Of a stretch of 55,233 nt of DNA, positions 35,469-42,962 are shown piece by piece. Under the pieces are notes generated by a model that made no database searches, had not been told where the DNA came from, and saw nothing but the letters and a program-made list of their open reading frames with translations. Position numbers and translations under genes: made by a program. Position 1 is the first letter of the stretch, and each line of letters starts with the position of its first letter. Origin of the DNA: a bacterium. GTDB lineage: Bacteria > Armatimonadota > JACIXR01. The stretch is taken from the NCBI GenBank assembly GCA_014360465.1, contig JACIXQ010000005.1:1-55233 (forward strand), written 5' to 3'.

Positions 35469-37472
35469 ATGATGAGAAAAACCTTACTCTGCTTAATCGC
35501 TCTATTGTCTTTCGGTTTTCTCACTTTCCCAAAGGAGGTTTATGCTCTGGTGAAAAAGGATAGGCTTATCTTATATGTTTCACCAAAGGGAAACGACGCT
35601 TGGTCGGGAAGGCTCGCCACACCAAATCGGACAAAGACGGATGGTCCATTCGCAACCCTTGAAAGAGCAAAGGACGAAATCCGCAAGCTCAAAAAGGAAA
35701 ATCGCCTCCCAAGAGAGGGCGTAATCGTGATTGTTCAAGAGGGAATCTATTTCCTCACCCATCCTTTTGAACTCAACGAGGAAGACTCGGGCAACTCCCA
35801 AGCACCGATAATATATCAGGCAAGTAAGATGGGGAAAGTTCGCATTGTTGGTGGAAAGGAAGTCAAGAACTGGGAAGAGGTTAAGGACCCGGATATACTT
35901 TCCCGTGTACCGGAAAGCGTTAAAGGAAAGCTGTGGCAGGCTGATTTGAAAGCGTTGGGGATAACGGATTTCGGCTCTCCTGCAGGCGGCGGTCTTGAAC
36001 TTTTCTTCAATGGAAAAGTTATGACCCTCGCTCGCTATCCCAACGAGGGCTTCATCCAAATAGAAGATGTTGTGGGCGATGGTAAATTCAAATATGAGGG
36101 AAACCGTCCGGATAGATGGGTAAACGAGAAGGATGGTTGGCTGGAAGGCTACTGGTATTGGGATTGGTCCGACCAGCGACATAAAATCAAAGCCATTGAC
36201 CCTCAGAACAAAACGATAGAGGTTGAACCTCCCTATCATCACTACGGCTACCGCAAAGGGCAGTGGTTCTATGGCTACAACCTCCTCTGCGAGATAGATG
36301 TGCCGGGTGAATGGTATCTTGATAGGGAGAATGGCATCCTCTACTTCTATCCACCTTCTCCGGTTAAGAAGGGAGAGGCGCTCGTTTCCACGATTCCAAC
36401 TCTCATCAAAATAACGAATGGGAAAAATATCCAAATAAGTGGCTTCACATTTGAAGTGGCAAGAGGAGATGCTATCAGGATAAACGGTGGCGAAAATGTT
36501 GAAATTACCAATTGCCTAATTCGCAATGTATTCGGCTGGGCTGTGGTAGTTGAGGGAGGAAAAAATCACAGGATAACGAGCTGTGAGATTTATGGGACGG
36601 GATGCGGAGGCATTTCCTTAAATGGTGGGGACCGCATAACCCTCACCCCTGCTGGTCATATTGCCGAGAACAACCATATCCATCATTATTCCCGCTGGCA
36701 CAGGATGTATAATCCCGCCATTTCCCTCAATGGAGTTGGCAATATCGCCCGCCATAACCTCATCCACGATGCGCCCCATCAGGCATTCGGCTTCAGTGGA
36801 AACGAGCATATTATGGAGTTCAACGAGATATTCAGGGTCTGCTTGGAGTCCAATGATGCGGGAGCGATTTATTCCGGGCGTGATTGGACCTGGCGAGGGA
36901 ATATCATCCGCTACAACTCCTTCCGGGATATAAACGGCTTTCAGGGACGAGGATGTGTTGGAGTATATCTGGACGATATGCTATGCGGAACAATAGTTTA
37001 TGGTAATATCTTTCAAAGGGTCACTAATGCCGCATTCATAGGTGGAGGAAGAGATAACATTTTTGAAAACAATATCTTCGTGGATTGCAATCCAGCAGTT
37101 CACATAGATGCAAGGGCAATGGGATGGGCAAGTTATCATGTTGACACTACGATGAAGGAAAGGCTTCTCCAGGTTCCTTATAAACAACCTCCCTGGAGCG
37201 AGAAGTATCCCGAGCTTGTGAACATCCTTGAGGATGAACCAGCCGCTCCGAAAGGTAATATAGTGACGAGGAACATTTGTGTCGGTGGAAGATGGCTGGA
37301 TATAGAGGAAAAAGCGAAGCCATATGTGAGGATAGAGAACAACCTTGTGGATGTTGACCCGAAGTTCGTGGACATCAAGAAGGGTGATTTCCGCCTTAAG
37401 CCCGATTCTCCTGCGTGGAAAATCGGTTTTAAACCGATACCATTTGAGAAAATAGGGCTTTTAAAATTTTAA
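35469..37472 (+). CDS. Secreted right-handed parallel beta-helix protein, possibly GH141-like
   Basis: 667 residues with a signal peptide (MRKTLLCLIALLSFGFLTFP) and a strong AAGGAGG site. It opens with YVSPKGNDAWSGRLATPN and GPFATLERAKDEIRKLK, then LELFFNGKVMTLARYPNEG, a pattern I associate with the GH141 group. The central part is a beta-helix of short rungs (ENVEITNCLIRN, NIARHNLIHDAPH, GNIIRYNSFRDI, DNIFENNIFVDC). Candidate catalytic acids lie on the helix face, for example in ESNDAGAIYSG. Known GH141 enzymes act on fucosides or xylan. Other beta-helix enzymes such as pectate lyases are an alternative. Divergent from the minus-strand operon. Confidence 0.75.
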   Translation: MMRKTLLCLIALLSFGFLTFPKEVYALVKKDRLILYVSPKGNDAWSGRLATPNRTKTDGPFATLERAKDEIRKLKKENRLPREGVIVIVQEGIYFLTHPFELNEEDSGNSQAPIIYQASKMGKVRIVGGKEVKNWEEVKDPDILSRVPESVKGKLWQADLKALGITDFGSPAGGGLELFFNGKVMTLARYPNEGFIQIEDVVGDGKFKYEGNRPDRWVNEKDGWLEGYWYWDWSDQRHKIKAIDPQNKTIEVEPPYHHYGYRKGQWFYGYNLLCEIDVPGEWYLDRENGILYFYPPSPVKKGEALVSTIPTLIKITNGKNIQISGFTFEVARGDAIRINGGENVEITNCLIRNVFGWAVVVEGGKNHRITSCEIYGTGCGGISLNGGDRITLTPAGHIAENNHIHHYSRWHRMYNPAISLNGVGNIARHNLIHDAPHQAFGFSGNEHIMEFNEIFRVCLESNDAGAIYSGRDWTWRGNIIRYNSFRDINGFQGRGCVGVYLDDMLCGTIVYGNIFQRVTNAAFIGGGRDNIFENNIFVDCNPAVHIDARAMGWASYHVDTTMKERLLQVPYKQPPWSEKYPELVNILEDEPAAPKGNIVTRNICVGGRWLDIEEKAKPYVRIENNLVDVDPKFVDIKKGDFRLKPDSPAWKIGFKPIPFEKIGLLKF

Positions 37473-37644
37473 ATACGAGATAATGTTTCCGGCGTTATTA
37501 TAGATAATCCCACACAGTTCCTACTATAGTGGGTTTATCAATCCCAAATTTTAAAGACAAGAAAATAGACTTTTCGCCTAATAAGCTTGCTATAAAGTGT
37601 TCCCTTTAAAAGTTATAGAACTCTATTGAAGATTTCGGGGAGAA
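37473..37644. other. Intergenic region with a weak hairpin and a diverged repeat copy
   Basis: CCCAC (37509-37513) can pair with GTGGG (37529-37533) across a 15-base loop, followed by TTTAT; a weak terminator for the beta-helix gene at best. A 37-base segment at 37568-37604 resembles one at 38725-38761 (described separately). Confidence 0.3.
37568..37604 (-). repeat. Copy A of a 37-base diverged direct repeat flanking the propeller-like lipoprotein gene
   Basis: On the plus strand GACTTTTCGCCTAATAAGCT continues to TTCCC and aligns without gaps to 38725-38761, with about 27 of 37 bases identical by eye. It lies 40 bases beyond the 3' end of the lipoprotein gene. Confidence 0.5.
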
Positions 37645-38697
37645 TCATCTCCTTCTGGGGTGGTGCAGGGGTTCAGAGGAAGGAGTAAGGTCAGGGAGCG
37701 AGGAAATTGAGCGGTTTCTATTAAATCCTTTCCCGATATTAGGATTGGGCGCTTCCCTTAAACTCTTCTCGCTTTTAAGGATATTCCCCTCCGCATCGGT
37801 CTTTATTAGATAGACATCAGCTTCTCCTTGCCCGAAGGAGTCGGTCACACCCACTATTATGTAGCCTCCATCTCTTGTTTGCTGAACGGAGAAGCCATCA
37901 TCCCAGTCAGTGCCTCCGAAAGTCCTTTCCCATAGCTTTTTTCCCTTTGCATCGGTCTTTATGAGATAGACATCTCTTCCTCCTTGCCCGAAGGAAAGGG
38001 TTTCACCCACTATTATGTAGCCTCCATCTCTTGTCTGCTGAACGGAGTTGCCCCAATCGTTCTTAGTGCCTCCGAAAGTCCTTTCCCATAGCTTTTTTCC
38101 CTTTGCATTGGTCTTTATTAGATAGACATCAGTTCCTCCTTGCCCGAAGGAATAGGTGTAACCCGCTATTATGTAGCCTCCATCTCTTGTCTGCTGAACG
38201 GAGAAGCCAGCATCCCAGTCAGTGTCTCCGAAAGTCCTTTCCCATAGCTTTTTCCCCTTTGCATTGGTCTTTATGAGATAGACATCCGCTTCTCCTTGCC
38301 CGAAGGATTCGGTGTAACCCACTATTATGTAGCCTCCATCTCTTGTCTGCTGAACGGATTTGCCCCAATCGTTCTTAGTGCCTCCGAAAGTCCTTTCCCA
38401 TAGCTTTTTCCCCTTTGCATCGGTCTTTATGAGATAGACATCCGCTTCTCCTTGCCCGAAGGATTCGGTGTCACCCACTATTATGTAGCCTCCATCTCTT
38501 GTCTGCTGAACGGACCTGCCAGCATCCCAGTGAGTGCCTCCGAATGTCTTTTCAAAGGTGGATTCCGTGGGTGTAGAAGACACACTGGGACCTCTTCCCC
38601 CTCCGCGCCCCCCACAACCTTGGAGACTCAGAAGTAGGACAATAAAAAATAGTGAAGCAAGAAACCTCTTTAAGAACGCACTTTGCATCACCTTCAA
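37645..38697 (-). CDS. Lipoprotein with five 52-residue repeats, probable beta-propeller-like surface protein
   Basis: 350 residues. Lipoprotein signal ending LSLQGC (Cys28) and a Gly/Arg-rich tether. Five nearly identical units follow, of the form FGGTxxDxGxSVQQTRDGGY, then IIVGxTxSFGQGxxDVYLIK, then TDAKGKKLWERT. This is the pattern of the GGT-DGGYI repeat proteins found in many environmental genomes, where each unit is probably a propeller blade. The last unit changes to TDAEGNILKSE and a basic, Pro/Ser-rich tail ends in HHPRRR. The start is TTG 38697 (AAAGGA upstream) or ATG 38688; both keep the signal. No catalytic motif is apparent. The orientation is opposite to both neighbours. A surface adhesion or binding role is inference. 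Confidence 0.8.
   Translation of the reverse strand: MKVMQSAFLKRFLASLFFIVLLLSLQGCGGRGGGRGPSVSSTPTESTFEKTFGGTHWDAGRSVQQTRDGGYIIVGDTESFGQGEADVYLIKTDAKGKKLWERTFGGTKNDWGKSVQQTRDGGYIIVGYTESFGQGEADVYLIKTNAKGKKLWERTFGDTDWDAGFSVQQTRDGGYIIAGYTYSFGQGGTDVYLIKTNAKGKKLWERTFGGTKNDWGNSVQQTRDGGYIIVGETLSFGQGGRDVYLIKTDAKGKKLWERTFGGTDWDDGFSVQQTRDGGYIIVGVTDSFGQGEADVYLIKTDAEGNILKSEKSLREAPNPNIGKGFNRNRSISSLPDLTPSSEPLHHPRRR
37790..38545 (-). repeat. 156-bp tandem repeat coding the lipoprotein blades
   Basis: Five units at 156-base spacing; for example CTGAACGGA recurs on the plus strand 156 bases apart near 37882 and 38038. Differences between units are few and concentrated in two variable positions per blade. Confidence 0.85.
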
Positions 38698-38724
38698 TTT
38701 TATCGCCGTCCTTTAAAATTAATG

Positions 38725-38761
38725 GACTTTCCGCTTAGTAAGTTTACTATATTGCTTTCCA
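38725..38761 (-). repeat. Copy B of the 37-base diverged direct repeat, upstream of the lipoprotein gene
   Basis: On the plus strand GACTTTCCGCTTAGTAAGTT continues to TTCCA. It aligns with copy A at 37568-37604 in the same orientation and lies about 30 bases before the lipoprotein start, so it is probably in its promoter or leader. AGTAAACTTACT within it is a near-perfect dyad. Confidence 0.5.
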
Positions 38762-39012
38762 CCTGTAAAAAATATTTTTATAAATTAGAAGAAACGGTCT
38801 TTTGGGGTATGCTTGGGGATAAAAGTTTAGGAGAAAGTCAAGAATGGGGAGAGGAAACCACAACTGGGTGGAGGAAGGAAAGGAAAGGAAAAATTAATAA
38901 TAATTACTAAAGATTGTTCTTTATCCTACTTGCTTTTATGTGAGGGGGTTCTATTCAGGGAAAATCGCGACTACAAAGCATTCAAAAGTCGGAAAATAGG
39001 AGGATAAGCGTT
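38762..39012. other. Intergenic region without a recognised gene
   Basis: About 250 bases of purine-rich sequence between the lipoprotein gene and the small frame upstream of cstA (the whole gap is 485 bases). A 75-codon frame in the region has no ribosome binding site and an unlikely composition. I see no hairpin or structured RNA. Confidence 0.4.
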
Positions 39013-39171
39013 ATGAAGAGTAACTGCTGGGAAAAAGAGAAAGAGACATCTTCAATACGAATTCCTCCTATGCGCAATTTGGAATATCTTTATGAATTAT
39101 CCAATATGAATTATCCAAAATGTCTCACACAAATAATAAAAATCATTGATTTAAATAACCTTAATCCTTAA
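39013..39171 (+). CDS. Possible 52-residue small protein upstream of cstA
   Basis: ATG 39013 is preceded at nine bases by a perfect AGGAGG (38998-39003). The product opens MKSNCWEKEKETSSIRIPPM, is hydrophilic with an isoleucine-rich end (TQIIKIIDLNNLNP), and resembles no family I know. It is not like YbdD/DUF466, the small partner commonly found near cstA. Its stop lies inside the -10 box of the cstA promoter, 11 bases before the cstA ATG. It could be a leader gene or simply a chance frame behind a purine-rich tract. Confidence 0.35.
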   Translation: MKSNCWEKEKETSSIRIPPMRNLEYLYELSNMNYPKCLTQIIKIIDLNNLNP

Positions 39172-39174
39172 AAT
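39146..39174 (+). promoter_or_regulatory. Promoter of the cstA operon, probable leaderless start
   Basis: TTGATT (39146-39151), a 17-base spacer and TAAAAT (39169-39174). The cstA ATG at 39183 comes eight bases after the -10 box and has no Shine-Dalgarno sequence. The same box pair and spacing stand before dapA. Confidence 0.65.
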
Positions 39175-39182
39175 AACACAAA

Positions 39183-40874
39183 ATGTCTGCTCTACTGCTG
39201 GTAGCAATCGGAATCTTTCTGTTCATCATAAGCTATCGCTTTTATGGCAACTACATTGAAAAGGTCTTTGATGTAGACCCCAAGAGACCAACCCCCGCTC
39301 ATTACAAATACGATGGTGTAGATTACATACCTGCCAAGCACTGGCTCGTTCTCTTTGGACATCATTTTTCAGCCATAGCGGGTGCTGGTCCAATCCTTGG
39401 ACCGGCAATCGCCTGCGCCATCTGGGGCTGGGGACCTGCCTTCCTTTGGATTATTTTCGGTTCAATCTTTATCGGTGGAGTTCACGATTTCTCTAATCTT
39501 ATGCTATCAATCCGCAACGATGGACGCTCAATCGGTGATACAGCAGAAAGGGTTCTGGGAAGGACAACGAAACTCATATTCTCCCTCTTTCTCTGGCTAT
39601 CCCTCATACTTGTGATCGCTGTCTTTTCTGCTTCGGCAGCCAAAACTATGGAAACCACTCCCCAGATCGTTATTCCTACCTTCGGAATTATCCCCACAGC
39701 CATATTAGCGGGTCTTATGCTCTATAGATGGAGGATAAACACATTTATTTCAACGCTCGTTGGCGTCGCTATTCTCTACGCTCTTATCCTCCTCGGTTTT
39801 TATTTCCCCATCAAATGGACCTACCAGGGATGGTTACTAACCCTTCTCCTAATCTACGCATATACAGCCTCCATTCTCCCCGTCAACATAATGCTTCAAC
39901 CTCGTGATTATCTTTCCGCCTTTGTCCTCTTTGTAGGACTTTTTATCGGCTACATAGGTCTTTTACTTACCCATCCTCATCTTCGCACCCCTATGTTTGT
40001 AAGCTTTAACAGCGAGCAGGGCTACCTCTTCCCGATGATGTTCGTGACCATCGCCTGTGGAGCGATTTCCGGTTTCCACGCCCTTGTGGCAAGCGGGACG
40101 ACTGCGAAACAATTAAGCAACGAAAAGGATGCGAGGAAAATAGGCTACGGTGCCATGCTTACAGAGGGAGCACTTGCCCTGTTGGCTATTATAGCTGTAT
40201 GTGGAGGGCTCTATTGGTGGGGAGGTCCTCAGGGAATGATATATCCCGAGCTCATAAAGGAGGGGAAATGGATAGTCGCATTTGGAAAGGGATATTCGCA
40301 AATAACCAGACCTATTTTAGGAACATTGGGAATCTTCATTGGCATTACGATGTTGAAGACATTCATCGTTACAACGCTTGATACAGCCACAAGGATAGCC
40401 CGCTATATTGGAGAGGAAATCTTCCCACAATACACAGGTCTTGGCTTTATGAAGAATATGTACCTGAATACCCTGGTGGTGATTGGCTTAGCCACCTATC
40501 TTGCACTCGGTCCCTGGCAGAAGCTCTGGCAAATCTTCGGCACTTCCAACCAGCTTGTGGCTGCTATCTCCTTGCTTATCATCTCGGTCTGGCTCCTGAT
40601 AAGGAAGAAGAGTTTCGTCTTCACTATTCTGCCCGCAATATTTATGCTTACCGTTACCCTTTCAGCCTTGTTGATTCAATTGCTCAAGTTCATTTCCATC
40701 CACGATATCACCCTCATTATAATTTCAGCTCTTCTCATTCTGCTCGCCTGTTTCCTTTTGATAGAGACCTTCAAGGTTACTCTTAGTTTACAGTCTGCGA
40801 AAAACTTAAAAATAACAGAATTTACTCAAGGAAGAATACCTCAAAATCCCCATAAAACTTATAAAGAGGAGTGA
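39183..40874 (+). CDS. cstA: CstA family transporter (carbon starvation protein)
   Basis: 563 residues with about 15-16 hydrophobic segments. Signature parts are YIPAKHWLVLFGHHFSAIAGAGPILGPAIA, GGVHDFSNLMLSIRNDGRSIGD, and FVTIACGAISGFHALVASGTTAKQL, all of which match the CstA N-domain, and TTLDTATRIARYIGEE later. CstA proteins are inner-membrane importers for peptides or pyruvate, raised in carbon starvation in E. coli. The gene starts an operon of secreted glycoside-hydrolase-like genes: the next start lies five bases after its stop (or overlaps it if GTG 40871 is used). No YbdD partner gene is seen next to it. The substrate here may not be a peptide. Confidence 0.94.
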   Translation: MSALLLVAIGIFLFIISYRFYGNYIEKVFDVDPKRPTPAHYKYDGVDYIPAKHWLVLFGHHFSAIAGAGPILGPAIACAIWGWGPAFLWIIFGSIFIGGVHDFSNLMLSIRNDGRSIGDTAERVLGRTTKLIFSLFLWLSLILVIAVFSASAAKTMETTPQIVIPTFGIIPTAILAGLMLYRWRINTFISTLVGVAILYALILLGFYFPIKWTYQGWLLTLLLIYAYTASILPVNIMLQPRDYLSAFVLFVGLFIGYIGLLLTHPHLRTPMFVSFNSEQGYLFPMMFVTIACGAISGFHALVASGTTAKQLSNEKDARKIGYGAMLTEGALALLAIIAVCGGLYWWGGPQGMIYPELIKEGKWIVAFGKGYSQITRPILGTLGIFIGITMLKTFIVTTLDTATRIARYIGEEIFPQYTGLGFMKNMYLNTLVVIGLATYLALGPWQKLWQIFGTSNQLVAAISLLIISVWLLIRKKSFVFTILPAIFMLTVTLSALLIQLLKFISIHDITLIIISALLILLACFLLIETFKVTLSLQSAKNLKITEFTQGRIPQNPHKTYKEE

Positions 40875-40879
40875 GCACT

Positions 40880-42958
40880 ATGCTTTCCTTATTAGGAATG
40901 TTTGCAGCGATGAGTTTACAACCATTCTTGATAAGTTCATTTGAATCGGCGGATGATTTGAACAAAATAGTCTGCAACAATACAAAGATAGAGCTAACAA
41001 GAACAGGAGCTACGCAAGGAAGCTACGCTCTGAAAGTTGAATTCCTTCCTTCAGCCTGGCCAAATATCTACTTCCGCATTGATAAAGCCTTCGTGCAGGG
41101 AAACTGGAGCAATTTCAGCGGATTGGCAGTAGATGTCACCAATCCTCAGAACGAATCAATTTCCCTCCACATCAGGGTGGACGACGATTTCTCTGCCGAT
41201 GGTATCAAGCACTGTAGAACGGGATATACCTCCATCCAGCCCAAAGAGAAAGCTACGATTCTTATGCCGCTCAAATCAGCCATTCCTCCCGGGATGCGAG
41301 GTGGTCCCCCCATTCTTCCGGACGCGAAAATGATGGGAGTTAGCGGTCCTGAACTTGACTGGACACATATCGTCGCCTTCCAGCTTTTCCTCGCCCAACC
41401 GGAAAAACCCGTAACCCTGATTTTTGACAACATTCGCCTCATACCTACTACCCCCAAAAGCTGGGAGAAGATAGTTGACCGCTATGGTCAATACACAGGA
41501 ACCAATTGGAAAGGCAAGGTCCACAGCGATGCAGACCTCAAAAAGCAATGGGAAGAGGAAGAAAAGTGGCTTAAGGAACATCCTGCTCCACCTGATAGGG
41601 ATGAATATGGTGGTTGGAAAGATGGTCCCCAACTGAAAGCCACTGGTTTCTTCCGCACAGCTTATGTAGTTAACGGCAAGGAAGCTGACCCCCCTTCTGA
41701 CTTGAGGGAGGGTAAAGGGCGTTGGTGGCTTGTAACTCCAAGCGGACATCTTTTCTTCTCCTTGGGAATAGATTGCGTCGGTCATTGGGAAGTCTCTCCC
41801 ATAAAAGGAAGAGAGTATATGTTCAGCTGGCTTCCCTCACCATCCGACCCTTTATCGGAATTCTATCGCGATGACAAGATTAATTTCTATGCGATGAATC
41901 TGAAAAGAAAATATGGGGATAAATGGCAGGAGATATGGACCGACATCACGCTCAGGCGTCTTCCTTCTTGGGGCTTCAATACCATAGGTAACTGGTCATC
42001 ATCGGAGGTCTTCTATCCAAGGCGGGTGCCTTACACGGTTGCCATTCATTATGGGGGAAATATAAAATGGTTCCTCACACCGGATGTGTTTGATGAGAAC
42101 TTCCCAAAGGTTGTTGATGAAGCCATCGCCAATGCCACAAGAGAATGGAAGGATGACCCCTGGTGCCTTGGCTATTTCGTCGACAACGAGCTACCCTGGG
42201 GTGGCTGGGGAGGAGATCCCTTTTCCCGCTACGAGCTTCCCATAAAAGCATTATCAAACGATGGAACATTACCAGCTAAAAGGGAATTTGTCAGAGTGCT
42301 GAAAGAGAAATACGGAGAGATAGAGAATCTAAACAAAGCGTGGAACACCTCTTTTGATTCCTGGGAATCATTTCTTGAAAAGCCCGCCAATATGCCAGCT
42401 CAATTGACAGATGCTTGTATAAATGACCTGAGTGAGCTTCTCACACACTTCGCTCGCAGGTATTTTCAGGTTATAAGGGACACTCTGAAAAAACACGCCC
42501 CTAATCAACTTTATCTGGGTTGTCGCTTCGCCTCCCGTCCTATGGAGGTTGTCAGAGTAGCCGCAGAATATTGCGATGTGGTAAGCTTCAATATCTATAG
42601 CAGGGATGTAAACGAACAAGCTTGGGCATTCACCAACACGCTTGGGAAGCCCTGCATAATAGGCGAGTTCCATTTCGGCGCACTTGATAGAGGAATGTTC
42701 CACACCGGGCTTGTTGCAGTGAGAAATCAAGAGGAAAGGGGCACGGCTTATCAGAACTATGTGAAAAGCGTCTGGAAGCTCCCCGCCTTCGTCGGTTGCC
42801 ACTGGTTCCAATATGTTGATGAGCCACTAACTGGTCGCTTTGATGGGGAGAATTACAACATCGGCTTCCTCTCAGTTGTTGACTATCCCTACTGGGAACT
42901 TGTCAACGCCGCGAGGGAAATCAACTCCCAGGTCTATAAAGTTTTGGGAGGACAATGA
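40880..42958 (+). CDS. GH50-like (agarase-related) glycoside hydrolase with N-terminal binding module
   Basis: 692 residues from ATG 40880, eight bases after GAGGAG; a GTG at 40871 overlapping the cstA stop is the alternative. The N-terminus is hydrophobic and may be a short signal. Residues of about 20-190 form a CBM-like beta-sandwich (GSYALKVEFLPSAWPNIYF, TLIFDNIRLIP). The catalytic part has GRWWLVTPSGHLFFSLGID, GYFVDNELPW (acid/base Glu437) and IGEFHFGALDRGMFHTGLV (nucleophile Glu596), which are hallmark segments of GH50 beta-agarases. A GH42-like LNKAWNTSFDSWESF segment lies between. Because many GH50-like relatives exist outside agar degraders, the substrate should be called an unknown beta-galactan-like or related glycan. 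Confidence 0.8.
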   Translation: MLSLLGMFAAMSLQPFLISSFESADDLNKIVCNNTKIELTRTGATQGSYALKVEFLPSAWPNIYFRIDKAFVQGNWSNFSGLAVDVTNPQNESISLHIRVDDDFSADGIKHCRTGYTSIQPKEKATILMPLKSAIPPGMRGGPPILPDAKMMGVSGPELDWTHIVAFQLFLAQPEKPVTLIFDNIRLIPTTPKSWEKIVDRYGQYTGTNWKGKVHSDADLKKQWEEEEKWLKEHPAPPDRDEYGGWKDGPQLKATGFFRTAYVVNGKEADPPSDLREGKGRWWLVTPSGHLFFSLGIDCVGHWEVSPIKGREYMFSWLPSPSDPLSEFYRDDKINFYAMNLKRKYGDKWQEIWTDITLRRLPSWGFNTIGNWSSSEVFYPRRVPYTVAIHYGGNIKWFLTPDVFDENFPKVVDEAIANATREWKDDPWCLGYFVDNELPWGGWGGDPFSRYELPIKALSNDGTLPAKREFVRVLKEKYGEIENLNKAWNTSFDSWESFLEKPANMPAQLTDACINDLSELLTHFARRYFQVIRDTLKKHAPNQLYLGCRFASRPMEVVRVAAEYCDVVSFNIYSRDVNEQAWAFTNTLGKPCIIGEFHFGALDRGMFHTGLVAVRNQEERGTAYQNYVKSVWKLPAFVGCHWFQYVDEPLTGRFDGENYNIGFLSVVDYPYWELVNAAREINSQVYKVLGGQ

Positions 42959-42962
42959 AGGA

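Noticed and set aside
35580-36434. A 284-codon minus-strand frame opposite the beta-helix gene.
   Set aside because: The plus-strand product has a signal peptide and family segments, whereas the antisense product shows no recognisable pattern or start signals.
38683-38910. A 75-codon frame upstream of the propeller-like lipoprotein gene on the plus strand.
   Set aside because: It starts inside the antisense of the lipoprotein gene, has no ribosome binding site, and its protein is low in complexity.
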